Source of the DNA: Sphingobacteriales bacterium
GTDB taxonomy: Bacteria; Bacteroidota; Bacteroidia; Chitinophagales; Chitinophagaceae
Length of the DNA stretch: 64,000 nt
Assembly (NCBI GenBank): GCA_023251235.1
Contig: JAHEZE010000001.1
Location: 1 to 64,000, forward strand
Direction: 5' to 3'
Positions within the stretch are counted from its first letter, which is position 1, and each line of letters begins with the position of its first letter. The notes beneath the pieces were generated by a model. It was given only the letters and a program-made list of their open reading frames with translations. It had not been told where the DNA came from and ran no database searches. Below are positions 35,333 to 44,265 of this stretch, one piece after another. Both the position numbers and the translations under genes were made by a program.

Positions 35333-35800
35333 ATGCAGCGTATTTGTCTTTTTCCCGGTACTTTCGATCCGCTTACACTTGGACATGTTGATATCATCAA
35401 CCGTGCCCTGCCATTGTTTGATAAAATAATTGTTGGTATCGGGATCAACACATCCAAGGCTCCAATGTTTTCACCGGAGAAAAGACTGGAATGGGTAAAA
35501 GCAATTTTTAAGAAGGAACCGAAGGTTGTAGGCGCCGTTTATGAAGGATTGACTGTGAATTTCTGTAAAGAAGTTGGGGCAAAATTTATTCTCAGGGGCA
35601 TCCGCTATGTAAGTGACTTTGAATATGAGAAAACCATTGCAGATGCCAACAGAACCCTGGATAGGACAATTGAAACAATCTTCCTTACCGGCGAACCAAA
35701 ATATACTTCAGTAGCATCTACAATCGTCAGAGATATTATCCGTAACGGTGGAGATGCTACACATTTCTTACCGCCAGAGGTTGCAAAAACCATTAGATGA
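35333..35800 (+). CDS. coaD: phosphopantetheine adenylyltransferase
   Basis: This enzyme adenylylates 4'-phosphopantetheine to dephospho-CoA, the penultimate step of CoA synthesis. The 155-residue product has the nucleotidyltransferase motif PGTFDPLTLGHVDII (residues 8-22) and the C-terminal KYTSVASTIVRDI motif (residues 123-135), in which SSSxVR is usual and SVASTIVR is seen here. It is cytosolic and hexameric in the family. It is 44 bp after pyrB and probably co-transcribed with it. Confidence 0.96.
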   Translation: MQRICLFPGTFDPLTLGHVDIINRALPLFDKIIVGIGINTSKAPMFSPEKRLEWVKAIFKKEPKVVGAVYEGLTVNFCKEVGAKFILRGIRYVSDFEYEKTIADANRTLDRTIETIFLTGEPKYTSVASTIVRDIIRNGGDATHFLPPEVAKTIR

Positions 35801-35849
35801 TTTTTTTATTTCTATTCCCTCTTAAACTAAAATATTTAAAAAGTTGAAA

Positions 35850-36284
35850 ATGAGTATCTGGTTCGATAAAGATTTTTCAATTGAAAAGCTAAGACCACTT
35901 TCTAAGAATACCATGAGTGAATTTCTTGGAATTGAATGGGTGGAAGTGGGAGAGAATTTTATTAAAGCAAAAATGCCCGTTGATTATAGAACAAGACAAC
36001 CATATGGATATTTGCATGGTGGCGCTTCCTGTGTTTTAGCAGAAACACTAGGTAGCATAGCTTCGGCTTCAGTGGTTGATCATTCAAAATTTTATGTGGT
36101 GGGAATTGAGATCAATGCAAACCATATTCGCAGTGTAAAGGATGGGTACGTAACCGGAATGGTTTTGCCAATACATATTGGTTCTTCAACACATGTTTGG
36201 GATATAAAAATTGCAGATCAAAATGAAAAACTTGTTTGTATAAGCAGACTGACCGTAGCTGTTTTAAATAGAAAGACTAATTAG
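35850..36284 (+). CDS. hotdog-fold thioesterase (PaaI/MenI-like)
   Basis: This 144-residue hotdog protein has the catalytic segment YLHGGASCVLAETLGS (about residues 53-68) and the pattern INANHIRSV of PaaI/YdiI-type acyl-CoA thioesterases. E. coli YdiI (MenI) hydrolyses 1,4-dihydroxy-2-naphthoyl-CoA in menaquinone synthesis; a similar role is plausible in a menaquinone-using Bacteroidota but is not proven. I chose the ATG at 35850; a TTG two codons upstream also exists. The stop overlaps the stop of the convergent NUDIX gene by four bases. Confidence 0.88.
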   Translation: MSIWFDKDFSIEKLRPLSKNTMSEFLGIEWVEVGENFIKAKMPVDYRTRQPYGYLHGGASCVLAETLGSIASASVVDHSKFYVVGIEINANHIRSVKDGYVTGMVLPIHIGSSTHVWDIKIADQNEKLVCISRLTVAVLNRKTN

Positions 36285-36916
36285 ATAGAAGAGAATCCTG
36301 CTTCAATAACATCTTCAATAGAAGGAAATGAATTTTTAAAGTATTTTTTTACTCCTGATTCAGGCACCCATTCCAGCTTTTCTATGTTTTCTTCTTTTTG
36401 AGGTATTAGGTCTTGTTTGCCGGTTACTCTCATAGTGAACCAGCTGGTTTCTTTTAACATAAACCGGCTCCCTTCATGATAGGTATGATATGTTGTAATT
36501 AAAGGGGCCTGGAGTTGAATATTTCTTAAGGCGGTTTCCTCTTTGATTTCCCTAACAGCACATTTTTCTAATGATTCATTTTTATCCAATTTTCCTTTTG
36601 GAAGATCCCATTTTCCCCTCCTGAAAATCAATAATACATGATCATCTTCGTTTAAAATAAAACCTCCGGCAGCTTTTACAATAGTAAATTTTTTGAAAAA
36701 TTCTTTTTTTAATTCTTCAAGTTTTTTGTGGAAATATACACCGGCATGCACTTTAGGCTGTTGCATTTCATGTATCATACTCTTAGTGGCATGAGAGTTC
36801 ATTTCATCTATAAATACAGCATCATCAAGATGCACATAAGGTTGGATAGAATCATCAATATTATCGCAGAGAAAGAGGGGCTTATTGTCAAAAAATATTT
36901 TTATGTACATATTCAT
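36281..36916 (-). CDS. NUDIX hydrolase
   Basis: This 211-residue protein has an N-terminal domain (1-75) of unknown fold and a NUDIX domain (about 78-200). The NUDIX box begins at GKLDKNES (about residue 127), has the Glu at the required spacing, and continues REIKEET, with the usual Gly replaced by Ala in the tail. GGFILNEDDHVLLIFRRGKWDLPKG before it is typical of ADP-ribose or diadenosine polyphosphate hydrolases. It acts in the cytosol on nucleoside diphosphates linked to another group; the substrate is unknown. It is transcribed divergently from pyrE across about 111 bp and overlaps the thioesterase stop. Confidence 0.88.
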   Translation of the reverse strand: MNMYIKIFFDNKPLFLCDNIDDSIQPYVHLDDAVFIDEMNSHATKSMIHEMQQPKVHAGVYFHKKLEELKKEFFKKFTIVKAAGGFILNEDDHVLLIFRRGKWDLPKGKLDKNESLEKCAVREIKEETALRNIQLQAPLITTYHTYHEGSRFMLKETSWFTMRVTGKQDLIPQKEENIEKLEWVPESGVKKYFKNSFPSIEDVIEAGFSSI

Positions 36917-37027
36917 TTAGCTTTCAGCGGCGAACAAAGATTCCAAAAATCAAGAGAAAACCGGCTCGTAGCTCTATCCTTCTTGCTTGTAGCTTTTCTC
37001 TTCGCAGCTTTTCTTTACTTTCGCTTC

Positions 37028-37663
37028 ATGACTGATGCTAAAGTTGTTGCTGAAAAGCTTCTTGAAGTTAATGCAGTAAAATTAAATCCTGAAAATCCTT
37101 TTACGTGGGCCAGCGGATGGGAAAGCCCGATTTACTGTGACAATCGAAGGATTTTATCATTCCCCTATACAAGGGATTACATAAAATCTGAATTATGTAA
37201 TGTAGTATTTGAAAAATTTCCTGACGCAGAATTGATTGCCGGCGTTGCCACGGCCGGAATAGCCTGGGGAGCCATGGTGGCCGATCAGTTAAAACTTCCA
37301 TATGTCTATGTTCGTCCTAAACCAAAGGAACATGGGCTGGGTAATCAAATTGAAGGATATTATAAAAAGGCACAGAAAGTTGTTGTCATTGAAGACCTCG
37401 TTTCAACTGGTAAAAGCAGCTTTCTTGTTTTAGATGTTTTAAAAGATGCAGGGCTCGAAATTGCAGGGTTGGTTTCCATTTTTACTTATGGATTTCCACT
37501 TGCTTCAGAATTATTTGAAAAAGCAAAGGTTTTATTTTATCCATTGACGAATTATCAGACACTGATTGAACTGGCAACTGAAAAAGGAATATTAACATCT
37601 AAACAGCAGGAAATTTTGTTAAAATGGCGGGAGAACCCTACTGCTTGGAAAGGGGTTCAGTAA
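37028..37663 (+). CDS. pyrE: orotate phosphoribosyltransferase
   Basis: This enzyme joins orotate and PRPP to make OMP. The 211-residue length matches the family. Motifs: CDNRRILSFPYTRDYI (about residues 38-53), GVATAGIAWGAMVADQL with the PRPP pyrophosphate loop (about 72-88), KEHGLGNQIEG flexible loop (about 100-110) and VVVIEDLVSTGKSS (about 116-129). The frame is open to 36728, but the extra 100 residues are antisense to the NUDIX gene; the ATG at 37028 gives the canonical N-terminus MTDAKVVAEKLLEV. The HMA gene follows 19 bp later. Confidence 0.95.
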   Translation: MTDAKVVAEKLLEVNAVKLNPENPFTWASGWESPIYCDNRRILSFPYTRDYIKSELCNVVFEKFPDAELIAGVATAGIAWGAMVADQLKLPYVYVRPKPKEHGLGNQIEGYYKKAQKVVVIEDLVSTGKSSFLVLDVLKDAGLEIAGLVSIFTYGFPLASELFEKAKVLFYPLTNYQTLIELATEKGILTSKQQEILLKWRENPTAWKGVQ

Positions 37664-37682
37664 ATTGCAAATAAAGAAAAAA

Positions 37683-38081
37683 ATGAAGAAACTGGTCCTC
37701 ACACTAACGGCAATAGCAGGGGTGATACTGGCTGCCAATGCCCAGGTGAAGGCTTCTTTGACTTCAAAAATTAAAACCCCGACAGTGGGCTGTGAGGATT
37801 GTAAGAACCGGGTAGAATCTTACTTGAAACGATACGACGGGGTGACGTACGTGATGGTAAACTGGCGGAGGAAAGAAACTACAGTAAAATATTTAACCGA
37901 CCGGATCAATATTGAAGAAATTAAGACTGCTATAGCCAATGCCGGCTACGATGCAGATGATGTTCCGGCAAATGAGGATTCTTACAAAAGATTGCCAAAA
38001 ACCTGTAAAAGACCTGAAGATGGGGGACCCACAAAAGCCCCAAATATTCACGCCCCTTTACCAGCTGCAAAAACTCAATAA
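37683..38081 (+). CDS. exported heavy-metal-associated (HMA) domain protein
   Basis: This 132-residue protein has a signal peptide (MKKLVLTLTAIAGVILAANAQ) and an HMA fold: VGCEDCKNRVESYLKRYDG with the metal-binding CxxC-type pair C-E-D-C, then VNWRRKETTVKYL and NAGYDADDVPANEDSYKRL. HMA proteins carry copper or zinc; an exported copy may bind metal in the periplasm or act in metal efflux. The start is the ATG at 37683. It sits 19 bp after pyrE and is probably read from the same transcript, although the two are functionally unrelated. A short Pro/Ala/Lys tail ends the protein. Confidence 0.87.
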   Translation: MKKLVLTLTAIAGVILAANAQVKASLTSKIKTPTVGCEDCKNRVESYLKRYDGVTYVMVNWRRKETTVKYLTDRINIEEIKTAIANAGYDADDVPANEDSYKRLPKTCKRPEDGGPTKAPNIHAPLPAAKTQ

Positions 38082-38885
38082 TTATTTCCCCCAATTACCG
38101 ATTTTTTGAATTACAACTGACCTTTTCGTTGAAGTTAGTGAAGACATTATTTGGTGAGTTGACCTCTCCATTTTTTTACTTTCAGATTTGGGGAGTGACG
38201 AGTCTATTAGCCACTATTCTTTTGTCTTTTTTGGGTTCGGCTACTAAAATGATGATTATTTCAAAGTATTTATTATTTTAAAAATTAGCAAAATATAAGG
38301 GCTTATAATAATATTTATAAAATATTGAAAATAAATATATAATGAAAAATAATAGAAATAAAAGTATCAAATTTTTGTAACCTGATTATAAATAAAATGA
38401 TGATTTTTGGTAGTCATTTATTAGAGTATGAATTCAAATTCTTTTTGTTTGAAAACCAGCTCTTAAGGCTCGGTAATTAATTTTCTATTTTATAAAAAAT
38501 AACAAATAACAATATTAAATAATTCAAGAATCAAGTATCCTGATTTCGTTAATGATAATAAGGCTATCTTTTTTAAAAAATAGATGTATTTTTTAGGAAA
38601 GTATTTTTCTAAACTTTCTGAATAATGATTGAAAGATTATCAAATCCAGTTGAATTAATAGCTATTTAGCTGATTGATGATTTGGACTAAAAAAGGTAAT
38701 ATTTTCAAAATCTATCAGGGCAGAGAATTTGAGTTTATATGAATATTTTGATTTTACCCAAACCAGCATAAATCTTCTTTAATATAGTGAGCAAATATGC
38801 TCCTTAAGGGGCTTTTACTTCTTGCGATTATTTACTTTTTATTATCTTGTAAGCCCTATTCTGGACCCATAGGACTTTTGGATAA
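38082..38885. other. 804-bp gene-free AT-rich region
   Basis: No frame of coding quality is visible on either strand, and no tRNA, known riboswitch core, terminator with a strong stem, or repeat was recognised. The sequence is very AT-rich between about 38260 and 38760. It separates the pyrE/HMA unit from the PKD adhesin gene and must contain that gene's promoter. Just before the ATG a weak dyad CCTAT..ATAGG occurs near 38856-38874. Confidence 0.5.
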
Positions 38886-41800
38886 ATGAGAACTTTTAAG
38901 CTACTTCTGATAGGCGTTTTATGTATTGTTTTACCCTCAATTCTCTTTTCTCAGGATTTTTCGAATAAAGGAAAAGAATTCTGGATTTCATACAGCAATC
39001 ATGTTGGGATGTACCAAAACGGGTTCCCAACCATGACACTTTATATTACTTCAGATGTAAACACCAATTATAAGGTTGAAATTTATGGGGGGGCAACTAT
39101 TCTGACAGGGGCTATCGCTGCAGGTCAGGTGGTGACAGCGACTATTCCTATTATCTATTTTATTAATGATGAGGGTTTATTTACAGGGAAGACAATAAGA
39201 GTGACTACAGATAAGAATTCTGTAGTTTATGCATATATTACCCGTAGCGCAGTGAGTGGGGCTACTGTATGTTTGCCAACCCAAGTTCTTGGAAAAGAAT
39301 ATTACTCAGTAAATTTTACTCAGGCATCTAATGAACCCAATGCATATTCCTATTTCACCATCATAGCAGTAGAGGATAATACTACAGTTGAAATTACTCC
39401 TTCGGCAAATACAAAAGGCGGATGGCTTGCTGGAACAACTCATTCTGTTAATCTGAATAAGGGGCAGATATACCAGGTACTTGGTGTTATTTCAAACATT
39501 TTTGGCGGTGGTAGTAATGGAGTAGATTTAACAGGATCACTTATTAAATCAGTTTCTACCGGCACGGGGAGTTGTAAGCGAATAGCGGTTTTTTCAGGCA
39601 GCGGAAAAATCTCAATTGGCTGCGCTATTCCCGGCACATCGGATAATCTATATCAACAATTATACCCTACCGGCTCCTGGGGGTTGAATTATCTTACTGT
39701 TCCAAGTTATACCAATACTAATAATTACTACCGGATCATTCGTAAATCTGCAACTACTAATGTTTATTTAAATGGAACACTGATTCCGGGAGCATCCTTT
39801 ATTAATGGTATTTATTATCAGTTTTTAAATAATATTCCCAATAAGATTGAAGCTACGGAGCCGATTTCTGTTGCACAGTATTTTACAACTCAGGGCTGCT
39901 CCGGAAATAATATTATTGCACCTTATGATCCGGATATGATTATTTTAAATCCGGTGGAGCAGAATATTAATAAAGTTACTGTAGTAAGTTCAAATCTTGT
40001 TGCTGCTAACCCGCAGCATCATTTACATGTTATAATGCCCAACGGTGGTACAGGTACCAGTTCTTTTAAATTAGATGGGCTCACTCCTCCAGGTTCCTGG
40101 GTGGTTCATCCTTCTGATCCAGCTTATTCTTATCTATATCTTGCTAATGTTAGCCAGGGATATCATACACTATCCTCTGACTCGGGGTTTAATGCACTTG
40201 CTTATGGATATGCTACCTATGAATCCTACGGGTATTCTGCCGGAGCAAATGTGAAAGACCTTTATCAGTTTGTCAGTATAGTAAATCAATATGCAACCGT
40301 AAACTTTCCGGCCACCTGTAAGAGTACACCTTTTTATTTCAAAATGGTTTTCCCTTATCAACCCACCCAGATACAATGGGTGTTTGGTGCAGCGCTAAAT
40401 GCCTTGGGGATATCGGATGTTACCATTCCCGTCCCATCATATGATTCTACATGGAGTTTTAATGGGAAACAATTATTCCGTTATAGCTTGCCAGGATTAT
40501 ATGCTATTAATACAATTGGAACATACCCAATACAGATAATTGCCAACAATCCTACATCGGATGGTTGCAGTGGCATTCAGGAAATTGACTATGATCTTCA
40601 GGTGTTCACTCCTCCGTTGGCTGATTTTAATTTTACTACCAACGGTTGTGTCACTACTCCGGTAAATTTTTCTGATGCTACGAATGCGGGAGGCAGGCAG
40701 ATTATACAATGGCGCTGGAACTTTGGCGATGGTGGTACATCTCCTGCTCAAAATCCATTATACACATTCGCAGCTCCAGGATCATACAACACTAAATTAA
40801 ATGTGATTACCGACGTGGGTTGCATTTCTGATACTATAACGAGAGTAGTAAATCTTACACAATTACCAGTGGCCAAATTTGGAACCAGCTCACAAAATTG
40901 TGCCGGCAAGCCAGTTACATTTACAGATTTATCTTCTGTAACAGGTGGTGGCACAATTGTAAAATGGTTTTGGGATTTTGGCGATGGAACGCCTGTAATT
41001 ATTGCTACAAGCAATTCTTCACAGATGCATACATACACATCAGCAGGAATTTTTAATGCTACACTTAAGGTAGAATCAATCACCGGATGTCAAAGTCTTG
41101 TTTTTCCAAAACAAATTACTTCAAATGTATTTCCTGTCGCAAGCTTTAGTTTACCTGATGTATGCCTTCCGGCTGGTAATGCAAGTTTTACAAATAATAG
41201 CACGATCAGTGATGGCACACAACCACAACTCACTTATACATGGAATTTTGGCAACAGCCAATCATCAACAGCTGTAAACGGTGTTACCACTTATTCATCT
41301 GCAGGACCTTTCACTGTTACGCTAACAGCCACTTCAAACAATGGGTGTGTGGATGATACAGTGAGGGTTTTAAATGCCATATTTGTGCAACCACAGGCTG
41401 CTTTCATTTCTCCCGCTGAAGTTTGTTTTGGTTCAGTTGTAAATTTTACTGATCAAAGTACTGCACCCAACAGTTCAGTTTCTCAATGGCTTTGGGATTT
41501 TGGTGATGGAACTACTTCAACTAATCAGAATCCAACTAAGAATTATTTGGTCCCCGGTACATATACTGTTAAATTATCTATTACATCTGCGATTGGCTGT
41601 CCTTCTGCAATTGCAACAAGAACAATTGTGGTCAATGCATTACCAACCGCAAATTTCACTACATCATTACCCGCCTGTGAATCAAGGAATATAACTTTTA
41701 CCGATGCCTCACTTGCAAATGCCGGAAACCTGGTGAAATGGACATGGAACTACGGCGATGGAAGTAATGCCGTACTCACTTCACCTGCTTCTTTCATACA

Positions 41801-43220
41801 TAATTATTCAATTGCCGGAACTTATAATGTAACCCAGCAGGTAGAATCAAATAAAGGATGTACCAGTACATTAGTTACAAAACCAGTTGTAATTCATTTA
41901 TTACCTGAAGCTGGTTTTATTTCACCAGAAATTTGTTTAACCGACCCTTTTGCTCCTTTCACTGACACAAGTAAGATTTCAAACGGTTCAATAACAGGAT
42001 GGCTTTGGAATTTTGGAGATCCCAATGCAAGTGGCGCCAATCCCAATTCATCAAATCTTCAAAACCCAAAGCACCGGTATTCCTCAACGGGTAGTTACAC
42101 AGCAACTTTAATTATTACTTCCGATCAGGGATGTACAGATACAGTTTCGCAATTGTTTACGGTAAATGGTTCTGTTCCGGCTGCCAATTTTGTGATACAG
42201 AATGCTAATGCACTTTGCAGTAACGGGGATGTTAAAATAACAAATGCTTCTACAGTAGATTTCGGTAGTATCATTCAAACAATTATTTATTGGGATTATA
42301 CAAATAACCCCAGCCTGCAGACTATCGATGACAATCCTGCACCGGGCAAAGTTTATACACATACTTATGCTGAATTCGGAACGCCATCCATCCAGACGCT
42401 TACAATAAGAATGGCTTCTTATTCCGGCATCAATTGTTTAAATGAGACCAATAAAACCATTACCCTCTTAGCCACTCCAAGTATACTATTTAATCCGATG
42501 AGTGAAGTTTGTACAAATACTCCTTTATTTCAGATTACACAAGCTGGTATAACGAATGTATTGCCTGGTGCCGGTTTATATTCCGGACCAGGAGTATCGC
42601 CAACAGGCTTATTTAATCCAACTATTGCAGAAATTGGTACATATACTTTGCGATACACCTATACTGCTTCAAATGGGTGCACCAATTATCAAGAACAAAG
42701 TATTACTATTAATCCAACACCGGTTGCAAATGCGGGTCCTGATAAGCTTGTATTAGAAGGAGGGGTGGTGCAGATTACTCCGGGGCTGAATGCTAATTTT
42801 CCCGTTACCTATTTATGGACTCCGTCAATTGGATTAAGTGACGCAACAATTCCGGATCCACTTGCTTCTCCGCCAGATGATATTACTTATACGTTAACAG
42901 TAACATCAATGAAGGGATGTAATACATCTGATAAAATATTTATTAAAGTGCTGAAATCACCCCAGATACCTAATATCTTCAGTCCGAATGGTGATGGAGT
43001 ACATGATACTTGGGTTATTGGGTATCTTGAATCCTATCCCGGTAGTATTATTGAAGTATACAACCGATATGGCCAGCGAATCTTTTATTCAGTGGGATAT
43101 GCCAAACCCTGGGATGGAACAATAAATGGTAAACCTGTTCCAGTAGGAACATATTATTACATTGTAGATCCGAAAAACGGACGGAAGAAACAGGCCGGTT
43201 ATGTTGATGTAATACGATAA
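38886..43220 (+). CDS. IgGFc-binding/PKD adhesin-like protein, type IX-secreted
   Basis: This 1444-residue protein has a signal peptide ending FSQDF, an IgGFc-binding-like N-terminal domain (about 25-450; GKEFWISYSNHVGM, YFTIIAVEDNTTVEITP), then six PKD domains of about 85-90 residues starting near 577, 659, 748, 835, 918 and 1006, with WNFGDG-type motifs (WRWNFGDGG, WFWDFGDGT, WLWDFGDGT, WTWNYGDGS) and a degenerate seventh near 1096. The CHU_C gliding-motility C-terminal domain (about 1358-1444; IPNIFSPNGDGVHDTW, VYNRYGQRIF) is a type IX secretion signal. It is followed four bases later by a PorP/SprF gene. It resembles secreted adhesins of the SprB type in layout, so attachment or gliding is inferred. 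Confidence 0.92.
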   Translation: MRTFKLLLIGVLCIVLPSILFSQDFSNKGKEFWISYSNHVGMYQNGFPTMTLYITSDVNTNYKVEIYGGATILTGAIAAGQVVTATIPIIYFINDEGLFTGKTIRVTTDKNSVVYAYITRSAVSGATVCLPTQVLGKEYYSVNFTQASNEPNAYSYFTIIAVEDNTTVEITPSANTKGGWLAGTTHSVNLNKGQIYQVLGVISNIFGGGSNGVDLTGSLIKSVSTGTGSCKRIAVFSGSGKISIGCAIPGTSDNLYQQLYPTGSWGLNYLTVPSYTNTNNYYRIIRKSATTNVYLNGTLIPGASFINGIYYQFLNNIPNKIEATEPISVAQYFTTQGCSGNNIIAPYDPDMIILNPVEQNINKVTVVSSNLVAANPQHHLHVIMPNGGTGTSSFKLDGLTPPGSWVVHPSDPAYSYLYLANVSQGYHTLSSDSGFNALAYGYATYESYGYSAGANVKDLYQFVSIVNQYATVNFPATCKSTPFYFKMVFPYQPTQIQWVFGAALNALGISDVTIPVPSYDSTWSFNGKQLFRYSLPGLYAINTIGTYPIQIIANNPTSDGCSGIQEIDYDLQVFTPPLADFNFTTNGCVTTPVNFSDATNAGGRQIIQWRWNFGDGGTSPAQNPLYTFAAPGSYNTKLNVITDVGCISDTITRVVNLTQLPVAKFGTSSQNCAGKPVTFTDLSSVTGGGTIVKWFWDFGDGTPVIIATSNSSQMHTYTSAGIFNATLKVESITGCQSLVFPKQITSNVFPVASFSLPDVCLPAGNASFTNNSTISDGTQPQLTYTWNFGNSQSSTAVNGVTTYSSAGPFTVTLTATSNNGCVDDTVRVLNAIFVQPQAAFISPAEVCFGSVVNFTDQSTAPNSSVSQWLWDFGDGTTSTNQNPTKNYLVPGTYTVKLSITSAIGCPSAIATRTIVVNALPTANFTTSLPACESRNITFTDASLANAGNLVKWTWNYGDGSNAVLTSPASFIHNYSIAGTYNVTQQVESNKGCTSTLVTKPVVIHLLPEAGFISPEICLTDPFAPFTDTSKISNGSITGWLWNFGDPNASGANPNSSNLQNPKHRYSSTGSYTATLIITSDQGCTDTVSQLFTVNGSVPAANFVIQNANALCSNGDVKITNASTVDFGSIIQTIIYWDYTNNPSLQTIDDNPAPGKVYTHTYAEFGTPSIQTLTIRMASYSGINCLNETNKTITLLATPSILFNPMSEVCTNTPLFQITQAGITNVLPGAGLYSGPGVSPTGLFNPTIAEIGTYTLRYTYTASNGCTNYQEQSITINPTPVANAGPDKLVLEGGVVQITPGLNANFPVTYLWTPSIGLSDATIPDPLASPPDDITYTLTVTSMKGCNTSDKIFIKVLKSPQIPNIFSPNGDGVHDTWVIGYLESYPGSIIEVYNRYGQRIFYSVGYAKPWDGTINGKPVPVGTYYYIVDPKNGRKKQAGYVDVIR

Positions 43221-43224
43221 TAAA

Positions 43225-44262
43225 ATGAAAAGGCGGGTAGCATTAATATTATCATTTTTCATTAGCGTCTTTGCTATTTCACAGCAAAGACCGCATTATA
43301 CCCAGTATATATTAAATCAGTATATTATTAATCCTGCTATTTCCGGGATTGAGAATTACACGGATCTTAAAATAAGCGCAAGGGATCAATGGGTGGGTTT
43401 AAAAGGTGCACCACGAACATCTTATCTTACTATACATGCACCACTTGGGAAAACGGATTACAGAACTTCAGCAACATCTTATGAAATACCAGGACAAAAT
43501 CCCCGGGGGAAATATTATTGGGAAAATTATACGGCGGCCAAGCCTCATCATGGCGTTGGATTTTCTATGATCAATGACCGTACAGGAAGTTTCAATCGGC
43601 TTACTGCAGCCGTTTCTTACGCTTATCATATTGGGTTATCAACTACAACAAATCTCGCGGCAGGATTTTCAGCAGGAATAACACGGATAGGAATTGATAA
43701 ATCAAAACAGGATTTTGATGGGAATGGAGATCCTTATGATCCTGCCACCGGTGCCGCAATAAGCGGAGAAATAAACAGAATAAGACCTGATATGGGGGCC
43801 GGTCTTTATGTATATTCCCGTGATTATTTTATAGGGTTGTCAGCACAGCAAATTATTCCGCAGAAACTTTCTTTTGCTGATGATGCTGCGTTTTTAATAA
43901 AAGGAAAACTTATTCCGCATGTTTTCCTCATTGCGGGTTATCGTTTTTTACTTACTGAAGATATCAATGCAATTCCTTCATTGATGGTGAAATATATTCA
44001 TGGTTCTTCTGCCAATGATTTTCAACCGGAGGTAAATATTAAAATGCAATATCGTGATCTGTTCTGGATAGGTGCAAGTTATCGTCACCAGAATGGATTT
44101 TCAGCTATGTTAGGATTGAATGTAGGGAATACATTTAATGTTGGCTATGCGTATGATTATACTACTACAAACTTAAACACAGTAAGCCGGGGAACGCATG
44201 AATTCCTTGTCGGCTTCTTACTGGGAAATAAGTACAGTGGGAAATGTCCGCGGTGCTGGTGA
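43225..44262 (+). CDS. PorP/SprF-family type IX secretion outer-membrane protein
   Basis: This 345-residue protein has a signal peptide (ending FAISQ) and the PorP/SprF pattern: QRPHYTQYILNQYIINPAISGI, LKISARDQWVGLKGAPRTSYLT and GVGFSMINDRTGSFNR. It is an outer-membrane barrel. In Flavobacterium, SprF is needed to export the adjacent SprB adhesin; here the gene starts four bases after the stop of the IgGFc/PKD protein, so the pair is probably a secretion/anchor partner and its cargo. It ends three bases before the convergent M56 gene. Confidence 0.93.
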   Translation: MKRRVALILSFFISVFAISQQRPHYTQYILNQYIINPAISGIENYTDLKISARDQWVGLKGAPRTSYLTIHAPLGKTDYRTSATSYEIPGQNPRGKYYWENYTAAKPHHGVGFSMINDRTGSFNRLTAAVSYAYHIGLSTTTNLAAGFSAGITRIGIDKSKQDFDGNGDPYDPATGAAISGEINRIRPDMGAGLYVYSRDYFIGLSAQQIIPQKLSFADDAAFLIKGKLIPHVFLIAGYRFLLTEDINAIPSLMVKYIHGSSANDFQPEVNIKMQYRDLFWIGASYRHQNGFSAMLGLNVGNTFNVGYAYDYTTTNLNTVSRGTHEFLVGFLLGNKYSGKCPRCW

Positions 44263-44265
44263 TCT

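Noticed and set aside
36728-37027. Extended PyrE N-terminus of 100 residues
   Set aside because: It is antisense to the NUDIX gene and lacks family similarity; the ATG at 37028 gives the normal 211-residue enzyme.
38082-38885. Possible hidden gene or riboswitch
   Set aside because: Neither strand has a long frame and no known riboswitch core was seen, so it is recorded only as gene-free.
40748-41083. Antisense frames across the PKD repeats
   Set aside because: They come from low-complexity Thr/Ser/Gly coding and match no protein family on the reverse strand.
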